Assembly: GCA_030440445.1 (NCBI GenBank) | Contig: CP098528.1 | Span: 558,001-622,000 of the forward strand | Direction: 5' to 3' | Length of the DNA stretch: 64,000 nucleotides | From: Halomonas sp. KG2 | GTDB lineage: Bacteria; Pseudomonadota; Gammaproteobacteria; Pseudomonadales; Halomonadaceae | In this document: positions 41,344 through 50,395 of the stretch, piece by piece | Layout: the number at the start of each line of letters is the position of its first letter | How positions within the stretch are numbered: the stretch's first letter is position 1 | Notes under the pieces: model-generated | What the model was told of the DNA's origin: nothing | Databases searched by the model: none | The model's input: the letters and a program-made list of their open reading frames with translations, nothing else | Position numbers and translations under genes: made by a program

Positions 41344-41808
41344 GGGCTTTCCTTCCTAGTGGCTATGCCAAGGTTGCGGTGCCTTATTAGTATTGTCAAT
41401 TGTCAAAGACTTGCGTTTATCGCGGGCCTTGACTACCATCCAACTACTGGCTTGATCCGAGTTAACTTGTTTGCCTATTAAACAGGCGTATTACTCGGGT
41501 ATTCCGAGCAGTACGTATCCAATGGCATCAGCCAGATGTCCAAGTCGTCAGATAACCCGCTGAAACAGCATTTTCTGTGCCGATCAGATTAACTAGTTTA
41601 TTAGCACCCTCACGTTAAGCAGTCGTTGATGCCGTTACTCCTTTATTGGCATTTACTTCAAGACTGCCTAGCTTTCAGTATCTGAGCGTGTGCCTAGATG
41701 GGGTTCTGAACGCATCACTCGGCGCTTAGCCCTACTTTTAGGTCACGCCTCCTGTCTTATTCCCGGCGCTTGTCGCCCAGCTTTCATGAGCAACTTTCTA
41801 ACACACCG
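41344..41808 (+). promoter_or_regulatory. Long ppx-rho intergenic region, probable rho leader
   Basis: 465 bases with no open frame that resembles a protein. The ppx promoter must lie at the left end. Several TTGxxx hexamers occur (for example TTGACT near 41429 and TTGATC near 41453 with TATTAA about 18 bases on), but none is a convincing full promoter. The right half is rich in YC dinucleotides and poor in G-rich pairing, for example around 41600-41760, which is what a Rho-loading leader would look like. In E. coli rho is autoregulated by attenuation in its leader. No trxA is found here, although trxA precedes rho in many relatives. Confidence 0.4.
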
Positions 41809-43068
<1,260 letters not shown>

Positions 43069-43137
43069 GCGCTGCATTACGGCCAAGCACCAGCGATAAA
43101 TGTCTGACAGCCGGGGAAGTGCCTTGGGGAGAGTGCC

Positions 43138-44631
43138 TTGAAGTACCACGACTTGCGCGATTTTATTGCGGCACTTGAAGCGCAGGGTGAACTCAAGCGA
43201 ATTAAAGCAGAAGTTGATCCTTATCTGGAAATTACCGAAATTTGCGACCGGACATTGCGTGCTGGTGGCCCTGCGCTGCTGTTTGAGAATGTGAAGGGGC
43301 ACGACATGCCGCTGCTGGGTAACCTGTTTGGTACGCCTAAACGGGTTGCGCTGGGCATGGGGCAAGACTCGGTAGAGGCGCTGCGCGAAGTGGGTAAGCT
43401 ACTGGCGTTTCTAAAAGAGCCCGATCCACCCAAAGGGCTAAAAGACGCCTGGGACAAGCTGCCGATTTTCAAACAAGTGCTAAGTATGGGGCCAAAAATC
43501 GTTAAACGAGCGCCGGTACAAGCGCTATCGTTTGAAGGCGATGAGGTTGACTTAGATCGTTTGCCGATCCAGCACTGCTGGCCTGGCGATGCGGCGCCGC
43601 TAGTGACTTGGCCATTGGTGATTACCAAAGGTCCGCATAAAAAGCGTCAAAACCTCGGTATTTACCGCCAACAGAAAATTGCTAAAAACCGCCTGATTAT
43701 GCGTTGGCTCTCCCATCGAGGCGGTGCGCTGGATTTTCTTGAGTTTCAAAAAGCGCATCCCGGTGAGCCATTTCCTGTGGCGGTGGCGCTGGGGGCTGAC
43801 CCTGCAACGATTTTAGGCGCTGTCACACCGGTACCCGACTCTCTCTCCGAGTATGCGTTCGCAGGGCTTCTTCGCGGTTCACGCACAGAGCTTGTCAGGT
43901 GCGGACATGCTGACCTGGAAGTGCCTGCGTCTGCAGAAATCATTCTTGAAGGGTTTATTTACCCCGACGATATGGCAGCGGAAGGGCCATTTGGCGATCA
44001 CACCGGTTATTACAACGAAGTCGATCACTTCCCCGTTTTTACCGTCACGCGGATGACGATGCGACGGGACGCGATATACCACTCTACGTATACCGGTCGC
44101 CCACCCGATGAGCCAGCTATTCTAGGCGTCGCGCTTAACGAGGTGTTTGTTCCGATCCTGTGTAAGCAGTTCCCGGAGATTGTTGACTTCTATCTGCCGC
44201 CGGAAGGGTGCTCCTACCGGATGGCCGTCGTGACCATGAAAAAGCAGTACCCAGGTCATGCCAAGCGCGTCATGATGGGGGTTTGGAGCTTTCTGCGTCA
44301 GTTTATGTACACCAAGTTTGTCATTGTTCTGGATGACGATGTCGACGCGCGTAACTGGGAAGACGTGATGTGGGCAATTACCACGCGTATGGACCCAGCA
44401 CGGGATACCGTGATGGTGGAAAATACCCCCATTGATTACCTCGACTTTGCATCTCCGGTGTCCGGGTTGGGTTCTAAAATGGGGCTCGACGCCACCAATA
44501 AATGGCCAGGAGAAACGGATCGAGAGTGGGGGACACCCATCGTGATGGACGATTCGATAAAGACCCGCGTTGACGAGCGTTGGGACGAGCTGGGCATTGA
44601 TATCCCGTTACCCACACCTCGCCACGGCTAA
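43138..44631 (+). CDS. ubiD: 4-hydroxy-3-polyprenylbenzoate decarboxylase
   Basis: UbiD decarboxylates 3-polyprenyl-4-hydroxybenzoate in ubiquinone synthesis, using prenylated FMN supplied by UbiX. The 497-residue chain has the family N-terminus [22 protein letters not shown] and the cofactor and active-site stretches [19 protein letters not shown] and [13 protein letters not shown], with the catalytic Glu region [17 protein letters not shown]. The start is TTG at 43138, preceded by GGGGAGAG. rho-ubiD-fre order is seen in relatives. Confidence 0.96.
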   Translation: MKYHDLRDFIAALEAQGELKRIKAEVDPYLEITEICDRTLRAGGPALLFENVKGHDMPLLGNLFGTPKRVALGMGQDSVEALREVGKLLAFLKEPDPPKGLKDAWDKLPIFKQVLSMGPKIVKRAPVQALSFEGDEVDLDRLPIQHCWPGDAAPLVTWPLVITKGPHKKRQNLGIYRQQKIAKNRLIMRWLSHRGGALDFLEFQKAHPGEPFPVAVALGADPATILGAVTPVPDSLSEYAFAGLLRGSRTELVRCGHADLEVPASAEIILEGFIYPDDMAAEGPFGDHTGYYNEVDHFPVFTVTRMTMRRDAIYHSTYTGRPPDEPAILGVALNEVFVPILCKQFPEIVDFYLPPEGCSYRMAVVTMKKQYPGHAKRVMMGVWSFLRQFMYTKFVIVLDDDVDARNWEDVMWAITTRMDPARDTVMVENTPIDYLDFASPVSGLGSKMGLDATNKWPGETDREWGTPIVMDDSIKTRVDERWDELGIDIPLPTPRHG

Positions 44632-44673
44632 CCCAGTGGCGCAGGTCGGACGATTCTTCATAAAGAGGCTTTC

Positions 44674-45453
44674 ATGAGCGCAAGCACGTCAACTTGCAAG
44701 ACGTTAACCTGCCAGGTAACCGCCGTTGAGGATTTAAATCCCGACGTCTTTGGGGTGACCCTGGAAGGGCGGCCAGAAGCCATGCAGCATGCGCCTGGTC
44801 AGTATTTAGAGCTGAAACTAGACGATAACACCTGGGTGCCGTTTTCAATTGCCAGCGCTGAACGTGGCGATGGCATTATCGAATTGCATATTCAGCACTG
44901 GCCTGAACGGGACAATTCTGCTCGCCTGAGAGAGCTGTTGCAGGTGGCCAACCAGTTGACCGTACGCTTACCCAGCGGTGACTGCGTGCTGGACGCCGAA
45001 AGCGAGCGCCCGCTACTGCTGGTTGCGGCAGGCACCGGTTTTGCACAGATGAAAGCGATTGTAGAAGCAACGCTACGGCAGCAGCCTGCTCGGCCTATTT
45101 CGCTATGGTGGGCAAACCGCGAGCACCGCGATCTGTATGCCGAAGACTTGGCCTGCGAATGGGCACAACAGTATGCAAATGTTGCTTTTCAAGCCGTAAC
45201 AGAGTTTCCGCTTACCGAGCCGCTGGCGGTTGGTGAACGAATATCACACCATCAAGGACGCATTGACCTAGTGCTGGAAAGTGCCCTTGAGAGCGAGCTT
45301 ACAAAGGCTCAGTTGACGCTCAGTGATTGTGATATCTTCCTATCAGGCTCGCCGGGGATGGTTTATGCCTGTGTTGATGTGTTCGAGCGGAAAAACATCA
45401 GTAGTGAGAGAATGTTCTCGGATGTATTTGCCTACGCTCCTCGCCCTCACTAA
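44674..45453 (+). CDS. fre: NAD(P)H-flavin reductase, Fre-like
   Basis: A 259-residue ferredoxin-reductase-type protein. The flavin-binding segment is VPFSIASAERGDG near residue 50-62 (E. coli Fre has RPFSMAS; the Arg here is Val), followed by the pyridine-nucleotide site LLVAAGTGFAQMKAIVEATL near 110. Fre reduces free riboflavin, FMN or FAD, and fre lies next to ubiD in E. coli too. Reduced flavin is needed by UbiX, which makes the UbiD cofactor, so the pairing may be functional. Confidence 0.88.
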   Translation: MSASTSTCKTLTCQVTAVEDLNPDVFGVTLEGRPEAMQHAPGQYLELKLDDNTWVPFSIASAERGDGIIELHIQHWPERDNSARLRELLQVANQLTVRLPSGDCVLDAESERPLLLVAAGTGFAQMKAIVEATLRQQPARPISLWWANREHRDLYAEDLACEWAQQYANVAFQAVTEFPLTEPLAVGERISHHQGRIDLVLESALESELTKAQLTLSDCDIFLSGSPGMVYACVDVFERKNISSERMFSDVFAYAPRPH

Positions 45454-45520
45454 AATGATTGGCCGATAACTGACGCACGGCATGTGCTGATAACCGATAC
45501 CGATAAAAAAGGAGGCTTTC

Positions 45521-45649
45521 ATGGCCCACCATGACGACAACTTCAAAGACGAATCAGGTTTACTTTCTATTGTGCTCGGCGTTGTGGTCCTGGTTAGCAT
45601 GAGCGCACTGCCCGCAACGATTGGTTGGGTACAAGCGTTTGGCGGCTGA
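45521..45649 (+). CDS. 42-residue single-pass membrane peptide
   Basis: ATG at 45521 is preceded by a near-perfect Shine-Dalgarno, AAAAAAGGAGG, with the ideal spacing, and the frame runs 42 codons to TGA. The peptide has a polar start (MAHHDDNFKDESG) and a hydrophobic stretch from about residue 14 to 36, so it should sit in the inner membrane. I recognise no family. It follows fre after 67 bases and precedes the aromatic attenuator. Translation is well supported; function is unknown. Confidence 0.7.
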   Translation: MAHHDDNFKDESGLLSIVLGVVVLVSMSALPATIGWVQAFGG

Positions 45650-45747
45650 AGGTTGCCATTTTGCTTCTATGCAGGCAGGATTAAACACTTAGATGTCACC
45701 GTTTGCGATGAGCAACGTGAATTAGACTTATAAATTAGGATGTAGCC

Positions 45748-45879
45748 ATGCACACAGCACAATGCACTTGCCACACACAAGCAATGCCGGTATCGGCGGC
45801 GAGTGCTTGGGCGTGCGTTGCTGCGTTCTTTTATGCTGCCTATTGGTTTAGCCACGGTGTGCCCCTGGCCGACCAGTAG
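45748..45879 (+). CDS. Aromatic-rich leader peptide of the DAHP synthase attenuator
   Basis: A 43-codon frame with AGGA seven bases before the ATG. Residues 21-34 (WACVAAFFYAAYWF) contain seven aromatic residues in fourteen: Trp, Phe, Phe, Tyr, Tyr, Trp, Phe. The last of these codons ends at 45849, only five bases before the first arm of a hairpin (45855-45863) whose partner (45893-45901) can instead pair with the terminator stem. This is the geometry of a ribosome-mediated attenuator leader, not of a structural protein, although the peptide is also hydrophobic. Stalling at scarce Phe/Tyr/Trp tRNAs would favour read-through to the DAHP synthase gene. Confidence 0.75.
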   Translation: MHTAQCTCHTQAMPVSAASAWACVAAFFYAAYWFSHGVPLADQ

Positions 45880-45966
45880 CGTCGCGTCATCAGGCACACC
45901 GACTAGGTTGCCTGCCGCATGCAAAGAAGCCTCGGTTGGTAGCCCAACCGAGGCTTCTTTCGTTTT
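45855..45966 (+). promoter_or_regulatory. Transcription attenuator (pause hairpin, antiterminator arm, terminator)
   Basis: Arm 1, CGGTGTGCC (45855-45863), is the exact complement of arm 2, GGCACACCG (45893-45901). Arm 2 and its continuation (ACCGACTAGG) can also pair, with a small bulge, with CCTCGGT in arm 3 (about 45930-45936). Arm 3 is the left side of the terminator stem (45923-45939). A ribosome held at the aromatic codons covers arm 1, frees arm 2 and so disrupts the terminator; with aromatic tRNAs plentiful the terminator forms. All pairings are read directly; the mechanism is inferred from trp/phe-type attenuators. Confidence 0.7.
45923..45966 (+). terminator. Strong Rho-independent terminator in the DAHP synthase leader
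   Basis: A perfect 17-base stem, AAAGAAGCCTCGGTTGG at 45923-45939 with its complement at 45944-45960, closed by the four-base loop TAGC and followed by CGTTTT. It ends the first leader unit and lies 237 bases before the DAHP synthase start. Confidence 0.9.
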
Positions 45967-46022
45967 AACGGTTTATTTGGTTTAACTTGGGTTTCACAGA
46001 CATTTCATCAAGGAGCTGCATC

Positions 46023-46199
46023 ATGATGTACCGCGCATACTCTCTCGCTAATCTGCTCGCCAATACTGCCAACTATATCGGTTATGGCTATGGCTGGCGA
46101 TTTAGCGACGCGCGGTCGGTGCAAGCTGCCACCTCCGACCGTGCAAGCCAAGGTGGCAAGTTGTTGTTATCACGATGTCACACGCTTCCGGAGAGTTAA
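46023..46199 (+). CDS. Second aromatic-rich leader peptide, coupled to DAHP synthase
   Basis: A 58-codon frame starting at the ATG at 46023, seven bases after AAGGAG; the adjacent ATG at 46026 is an alternative. Residues 18-27 read YIGYGYGWRF, with three Tyr, one Trp and one Phe. The stop (TAA, 46197-46199) lies three bases before the DAHP synthase ATG, so termination here would feed initiation there. Just after the aromatic codons, CGGTCGG/CCGACCG (46113-46119 with 46135-46141) and TGCCACCT/AGGTGGCA (46127-46134 with 46151-46158) can form two interlocking hairpins. A second, probably translational, aromatic sensor is inferred. Confidence 0.65.
   Translation: MMYRAYSLANLLANTANYIGYGYGWRFSDARSVQAATSDRASQGGKLLLSRCHTLPES
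46113..46158 (+). promoter_or_regulatory. Interlocking hairpins in the second leader
   Basis: Two perfect stems of seven and eight bases cross each other: 46113-46119 with 46135-46141, and 46127-46134 with 46151-46158. The second left arm lies inside the loop of the first, so they either exclude each other or form a pseudoknot. The aromatic codons of the leader end less than 15 bases before the first arm. Only a broken T-rich stretch (AGTTGTTGTT) follows, so this is more likely a translational switch than a terminator. Confidence 0.5.
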
Positions 46200-46202
46200 G
46201 TT

Positions 46203-47282
46203 ATGAATGCCCATGTCCGCCCTGCTTGCACAACCTTGTCAAACCTAGCGTCATTAACGAACGGTCCCTCAAGCTCATCGCAGCCATTGCCTTTGCCGGC
46301 AGAGCTACGCCGCAGTGTCGCTATCAATAGCCAACTGGGTGAGCAAATTGCCCACCAGCGCCAAGCGGTTCAGCGTATCCTGAATGGTCAAGATAAGCGC
46401 TTATTAGTGGTTGTTGGCCCCTGTTCCGTCCACGATCCAGAAGCAGCGTTAGAGTATGCCGATCGGTTGGCTGCGCTAAGCGAAGAAGTTAGTGAGCAAC
46501 TATTACCGGTCATGCGTGTTTACGTAGAAAAGCCACGTACCACCGTTGGTTGGAAGGGGTTGGCATACGACCCAGGGCTAGATGGCCGTGGTGATATGTC
46601 AAAAGGCATCACCCTCTCTCGTGAACTTATGCACGCGGTTGCCTCGCGGGGACTGCCGGTGGCCACAGAGCTTCTACAGCCAATGCTAGCCCCCTACTTA
46701 GATGATCTGCTGAGCTGGGTCGCCATTGGCGCTCGTACCACTGAGTCGCAGTTACACCGCGAGCTGGCAAGTGATCTTGCGGCCGCAGTGGGGTTCAAAA
46801 ATGCGACGAGCGGCGACGTTCAGGTTGCCATTGATGCTATGCAGGCAGCGGCTCATTCCCACCAGCGTTTCGCCATGGATAATGAAGGACGCCCGATCAT
46901 GCAGGAAACGGCTGGTAACCCCAATACGCATGTGGTGTTACGAGGTGGCCATGGCGAGCCAAACTACCAGGCGAATCATGTGCGAGCAGCGGTAAATACC
47001 CTACGAGACGCCGGGCAGAACCCTCGCTTAATGGTGGACTGCAGCCACGCCAATGCGCGAAAAGATCACCGACGCCAAAGCGAAGTGCTGCTCGACGTAT
47101 TGGCACAGCGCAAGGCAGGCGATGCCAACTTGGTGGCGCTGATGCTCGAAAGTTACTTGTTTGAAGGTAAGCAAGCGCTATCGCCTAACGCGATGCGCTA
47201 CGGTGTATCGGTGACCGATGCCTGTGTGAGTTGGGAAACCACGGAACGATTGCTCAAAACCGCTGCTGAGCGAATGAGTTAA
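46203..47282 (+). CDS. aroG: 3-deoxy-7-phosphoheptulonate synthase, class I
   Basis: DAHP synthase condenses phosphoenolpyruvate and erythrose 4-phosphate, the first step of the shikimate pathway. The 359-residue enzyme is of the AroG/AroF/AroH type, with VVGPCSVHDPEAALEYADRL near residue 76, EKPRTTVGWKGLAYDPGLDG near 108 and IGARTTESQLHRELAS near 178; metal ligands (Cys in GPCS, His in DCSHANA, Glu in LMLESYL) are present. The allosteric amino acid cannot be assigned by eye, so the symbol is provisional. Control by two upstream aromatic leaders is indicated. Confidence 0.93.
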   Translation: MNAHVRPACTTLSNLASLTNGPSSSSQPLPLPAELRRSVAINSQLGEQIAHQRQAVQRILNGQDKRLLVVVGPCSVHDPEAALEYADRLAALSEEVSEQLLPVMRVYVEKPRTTVGWKGLAYDPGLDGRGDMSKGITLSRELMHAVASRGLPVATELLQPMLAPYLDDLLSWVAIGARTTESQLHRELASDLAAAVGFKNATSGDVQVAIDAMQAAAHSHQRFAMDNEGRPIMQETAGNPNTHVVLRGGHGEPNYQANHVRAAVNTLRDAGQNPRLMVDCSHANARKDHRRQSEVLLDVLAQRKAGDANLVALMLESYLFEGKQALSPNAMRYGVSVTDACVSWETTERLLKTAAERMS

Positions 47283-47371
47283 CCTAGTCATCTTCCAGCC
47301 GCTGGATAATCTCTTGTTTGCCCTGGCCAGCCCCGTATCATAAGAGACTACTTTTTATGATGAGGTTGGCC

Positions 47372-47884
47372 ATGGTTTTCACCCTTGAGCAGCATAATCC
47401 CAGTAGTTACCAGCGCAAGGCGCGAATGATCAGTATTGCCATGGCAGGGCAATTAATTGTCTTCGGGTTACTGTTCTCGATGCTTTTAACTTCCGCTTTT
47501 GGCAGCACCTTATGGCTCAATGGGCTGGGGGTCTTCCTTGGCTTGTTGGCCACCAGCGTACTGTTTGCGGTGCTTAAGGATCGCCCATGGATGGCTGAAA
47601 TGCGCTACGTATGGCAGCTCAAACACCATCTTTCTCAGGTTAGTGGCTACCTGCAACCACTGCGCCGAGGCGTGGAGGAAGATAATCGTGTAGCACTGGA
47701 TATTGTGACGTTTTACCATCAAGGCATGACGCAGCTCGCTGAGCTTAACGGCCGTACTACCGATGATGATTCTGAACGCCTAGCTGAAAAAATGCAGATA
47801 AAGCTAAAGCGCGAAGAGCTGGGGCTGCCAGCCCAGGTTGACAGCTTTGACCCGCAGGACTTGAAAGCATTTAAGCGTCGCTAG
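47372..47884 (+). CDS. DUF3087 family membrane protein
   Basis: A 170-residue protein with two membrane helices (about residues 22-44 and 48-68) followed by a soluble helical C-terminal half with many charged residues, ending LKAFKRR. It resembles the DUF3087 family of gammaproteobacteria, which has no known function. The ATG at 47372 (MVFTLEQHNP) with GAGG at 47362-47365 is chosen; in-frame starts at 47318, 47357 and 47360 would add residues without a better ribosome site. It is 89 bases after the DAHP synthase gene. Confidence 0.75.
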   Translation: MVFTLEQHNPSSYQRKARMISIAMAGQLIVFGLLFSMLLTSAFGSTLWLNGLGVFLGLLATSVLFAVLKDRPWMAEMRYVWQLKHHLSQVSGYLQPLRRGVEEDNRVALDIVTFYHQGMTQLAELNGRTTDDDSERLAEKMQIKLKREELGLPAQVDSFDPQDLKAFKRR

Positions 47885-47950
47885 AAGAGCGACGCCGAAC
47901 GTTAAGTAGTCGCCGTTGGCAGTGCCTATGATGATAAAAGGCATAACATC

Positions 47951-47986
47951 GATAGCGGTAACGATAGTGATAGCGGTAACAACAGT
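47951..47986 (+). repeat. Two 18-bp tandem repeats upstream of the MliC-type lipoprotein gene
   Basis: GATAGCGGTAACGATAGT at 47951-47968 is followed at once by a copy with two changes at 47969-47986, and a degenerate partial third unit (GATGACAACAG) leads to the start region. It lies 24 bases before the gene start, so copy-number change would alter spacing in the promoter or leader. Confidence 0.6.
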
Positions 47987-48009
47987 GATGACAACAGGGA
48001 GCAGAATGC

Positions 48010-48750
48010 ATGACTTACTCACCTAATCGGTTAACCGGTTTGATTGCGCTAACGGCCACGGTTGCATTGACGGGCTGTGCAAATACTGGGACAACGCCTG
48101 CTGATTCTGCTGCTGGAGTGTCTAAAACAACCGTACACAGCAGTGCACCGCTACTGCCTGCTACGCTATTTCCAGGCAGCGCGGCTCATTTTGACGCTTG
48201 GGAGTGTCAACCCGCCAACCAGAACTTGGTCACCGCGGTGAACGACGATAACCTGCGTCTTTGGTCACTACATGGTGCCTGGCGTTTACCGCAAGCGATT
48301 GTGGCAAGCGGTGCGCGTTATCAAGATGGTGAGATCAGCTTCTGGAATCGTGGCGATCAAGCGCAGGTTGAAACACCACGTGGTCAGTTGCAATGCCAAC
48401 AGGGGCAGCGTCGAGCCGCAGCAACCCGCGCTGACCATCCTGGCGTGATGTTTCTAGGGCGTGGCAATGAGCCGGGCTGGTCGATTGAACTAGCCAATGA
48501 TGCACCGATGATGACCTGGACAACGGGCTATGGCAGCGAGACGCAAACCATGCCCTACATGGTAAGCGTCATGGACAATGAGGCGGGCAGAGTGGTGATT
48601 GAAAATGCCAATGCCGAGCAGTTTTTCCGCGTACGCATTGAGTCGGGAGCCTGTTTTGATGACATGAAAGGCCAGCCGTATCCCGCTCGAGTCACGCTGA
48701 CAATCGGCGGGCAGCAGTACAAAGGCTGTGGTCAGGGCATCGCTCCTTAG
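48010..48750 (+). CDS. Lipoprotein with MliC-like and COG3650-like domains
   Basis: A 246-residue predicted outer-membrane lipoprotein: signal peptide with lipobox LTGC (Cys23), then a segment resembling the C-type lysozyme inhibitor MliC/PliC (WECQ...LPQAIVASGARYQDGEISFW, about residues 60-115), then a COG3650-like domain (FLGRGNEPGWSIEL near 150, ending YKGCGQG). MliC proteins protect against host or competitor lysozyme. The Ser-Gly-Ala-Arg-Tyr loop that blocks the lysozyme active site is recognisable as ASGARY. The two-domain build is less common than single MliC. Confidence 0.75.
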   Translation: MTYSPNRLTGLIALTATVALTGCANTGTTPADSAAGVSKTTVHSSAPLLPATLFPGSAAHFDAWECQPANQNLVTAVNDDNLRLWSLHGAWRLPQAIVASGARYQDGEISFWNRGDQAQVETPRGQLQCQQGQRRAAATRADHPGVMFLGRGNEPGWSIELANDAPMMTWTTGYGSETQTMPYMVSVMDNEAGRVVIENANAEQFFRVRIESGACFDDMKGQPYPARVTLTIGGQQYKGCGQGIAP

Positions 48751-48780
48751 TCGGCATGGTTTTTTGAGTCCACAGGTGTG

Positions 48781-49851
48781 TCAGCAACGGTAAAGCAAAG
48801 GCTCGGCACGCCATTGTGCTTCAACAAAGTCGCTGGCACACAGTGCGGTGTTATCACCGATAGCCCTGGCAGCGAGCCTTGAAAGTATTTCCAGTCTGGG
48901 CTCTTGGGAGGTTTCTAGTTGCTCGCTTATATCGGCAGGGTGCCAGGCATCATCTTTCCACGTTGCCAGGGTAAAACTGAACGGATGAAAGCCTGGGAAG
49001 CCAAGACGAATATCGGTGGCGATTAGCGTTTCCTGACCATCGATCAACAGCGTGTCATAGCGTAGAAAGGGGCCAGTAAACCATGTCAGCCGTTGGCCAA
49101 GTGGGCTGGCTAGCACGCTTTCCTCAAGTGCGACGTTGCGCTTTATAGGTTCAAGCGTTGGTGGGCCCTGGTCATCAAATACGCTGATCAAACTCTCAAA
49201 ATAGCGATCCCCGTCAATAACCGTCGCGCGCCACAGTGCAATATTAAACGGCGTCGGTTGAATCAATACCGGTGCTGCCTGTAAGCCAGCGTCCGCCAGT
49301 GCTGGGGTTAAGCGTTGTTCAACGCTCCATTTTGCGCCTGCCGCCAGTAGTAAATACATGCTGGATACGGCTAATCCGATCGTACAAGCCCTAGGTACTT
49401 TTTTGGCGGCAATGGCGATGGTTAACGCAACCAGCAGCGGTAGGGTGTAAAAAGGATCGATAATAAACACGATAGGCCACGCTACGGGTGGCATATCCAG
49501 TGGCCAGAACAGCTGAGTGCCGTAAGTAGTAAATGAATCAAGTACCGGGTGGGTTGTCAGACAGAGAACGAAAAAACACCACCATCTCCCCAGGCTGATA
49601 TCACGAGCAGGTATGAAACGCTGGCACAGCAGCGCCACTATCGTGGCTAAGCCAGTCAGCACAAACAGGGAGTGGCTAAAACCGCGGTGCTCAGTCACAT
49701 TAGCCACTGCATCGCCATAATCAAGCATCACGTCTAGATCGGGTAGCGTGCCGAGCAGTGCACCCATCAGTATGGCTTTGCGACCCAGTCGTTTACCTAA
49801 TATTGCACCACCTATGGCGGCCCCAAGGGCTGCTTGTGTGACTGAATCCAC
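48781..49851 (-). CDS. YdjM/DUF457-type inner-membrane metal-dependent hydrolase
   Basis: A 356-residue protein with an N-terminal membrane domain of the YdjM (LexA-regulated inner-membrane hydrolase) family: MDSVTQAALGAAIGGAILG, then GTLPDLDVM and HRGFSHSL, whose Asp and His residues would bind metal, and THPVLDSFTTYGTQLF. About five hydrophobic segments cover residues 1-190; the last 160 residues are a soluble domain with no recognised fold. The substrate is unknown. It is convergent with the MliC-type gene and divergent from the DUF411 gene. Confidence 0.82.
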   Translation of the reverse strand: MDSVTQAALGAAIGGAILGKRLGRKAILMGALLGTLPDLDVMLDYGDAVANVTEHRGFSHSLFVLTGLATIVALLCQRFIPARDISLGRWWCFFVLCLTTHPVLDSFTTYGTQLFWPLDMPPVAWPIVFIIDPFYTLPLLVALTIAIAAKKVPRACTIGLAVSSMYLLLAAGAKWSVEQRLTPALADAGLQAAPVLIQPTPFNIALWRATVIDGDRYFESLISVFDDQGPPTLEPIKRNVALEESVLASPLGQRLTWFTGPFLRYDTLLIDGQETLIATDIRLGFPGFHPFSFTLATWKDDAWHPADISEQLETSQEPRLEILSRLAARAIGDNTALCASDFVEAQWRAEPLLYRC

Positions 49852-49927
49852 GTAGGTCTCCTTGGGGTGGCCCCGTATTCCAAGTAAGCTAGGTATTATT
49901 GTACATGCCGGTGAAGAGGGTTTTTAA

Positions 49928-50377
49928 ATGTCACGAAATCGTCTAGTTAAAGGTCTGGTGGGCAGTCTTCTTGCTGCCTATTCGCTAAGCGCTTTGGCAG
50001 CGCCTACGATTGATGTGCACAGCGATCCCAACTGTGGCTGCTGTGGTGCATGGGTAAGCCATCTTGAAGAAGCCGGTTTTGATGTGAACCATCACCGTGA
50101 CGGCGACCTCCGGTCAGTCAAAGCAGCCAATAACGTTCCTTCAGAACTAGCATCTTGCCACACAGCCATCGTTGATGGTTACGTGATAGAAGGCCATGTA
50201 CCCGCTGCAGATATTAAGCGGCTGTTAGAAGAGCAGCCAAACGTTATCGGGTTAACAGTGCCAGGTATGCCGCATGGCTCTCCGGGCATGGAAACCGGCC
50301 GGGTGGATGATTACGCTGTTCTCAGTTGGACCCGCAACGACAGTATTCCCGCTATCTTTAGCGAATATACCCAGTAA
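49928..50377 (+). CDS. DUF411 periplasmic metal-binding protein
   Basis: A 149-residue exported protein: signal peptide to about residue 25 (ALA), then the DUF411 thioredoxin-like domain with the Cys cluster CGCC (residues 36-39), a lone Cys in ASCHTA and a Met/Gly-rich PGMPHGSPGME segment. DUF411 proteins often occur with copper resistance genes and probably bind copper. The first of a three-gene unit with gloA-like and META genes (gaps of 18 and 24 bases). Confidence 0.85.
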   Translation: MSRNRLVKGLVGSLLAAYSLSALAAPTIDVHSDPNCGCCGAWVSHLEEAGFDVNHHRDGDLRSVKAANNVPSELASCHTAIVDGYVIEGHVPAADIKRLLEEQPNVIGLTVPGMPHGSPGMETGRVDDYAVLSWTRNDSIPAIFSEYTQ

Positions 50378-50395
50378 TGATGGAGGGAGAATGAC

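Noticed and set aside
45650..45747. TyrR-type operator or clear sigma-70 promoter upstream of the aromatic leader
   Set aside because: No palindrome fitting TGTAAA-N6-TTTACA was found, and the TATAAA-like stretch lies too close to the ribosome site to be the -10 element; the promoter remains unplaced.
45803..45985. 60-codon plus-strand frame through the attenuator
   Set aside because: It has no ribosome site and reads straight through the terminator stem; the frame starting at 45748 has the ribosome site and aromatic codons instead.
46127..46158. TGCCACCT/AGGTGGCA hairpin as a second intrinsic terminator
   Set aside because: The T stretch after it is broken by Gs, so termination would be weak; a translational role is more likely.
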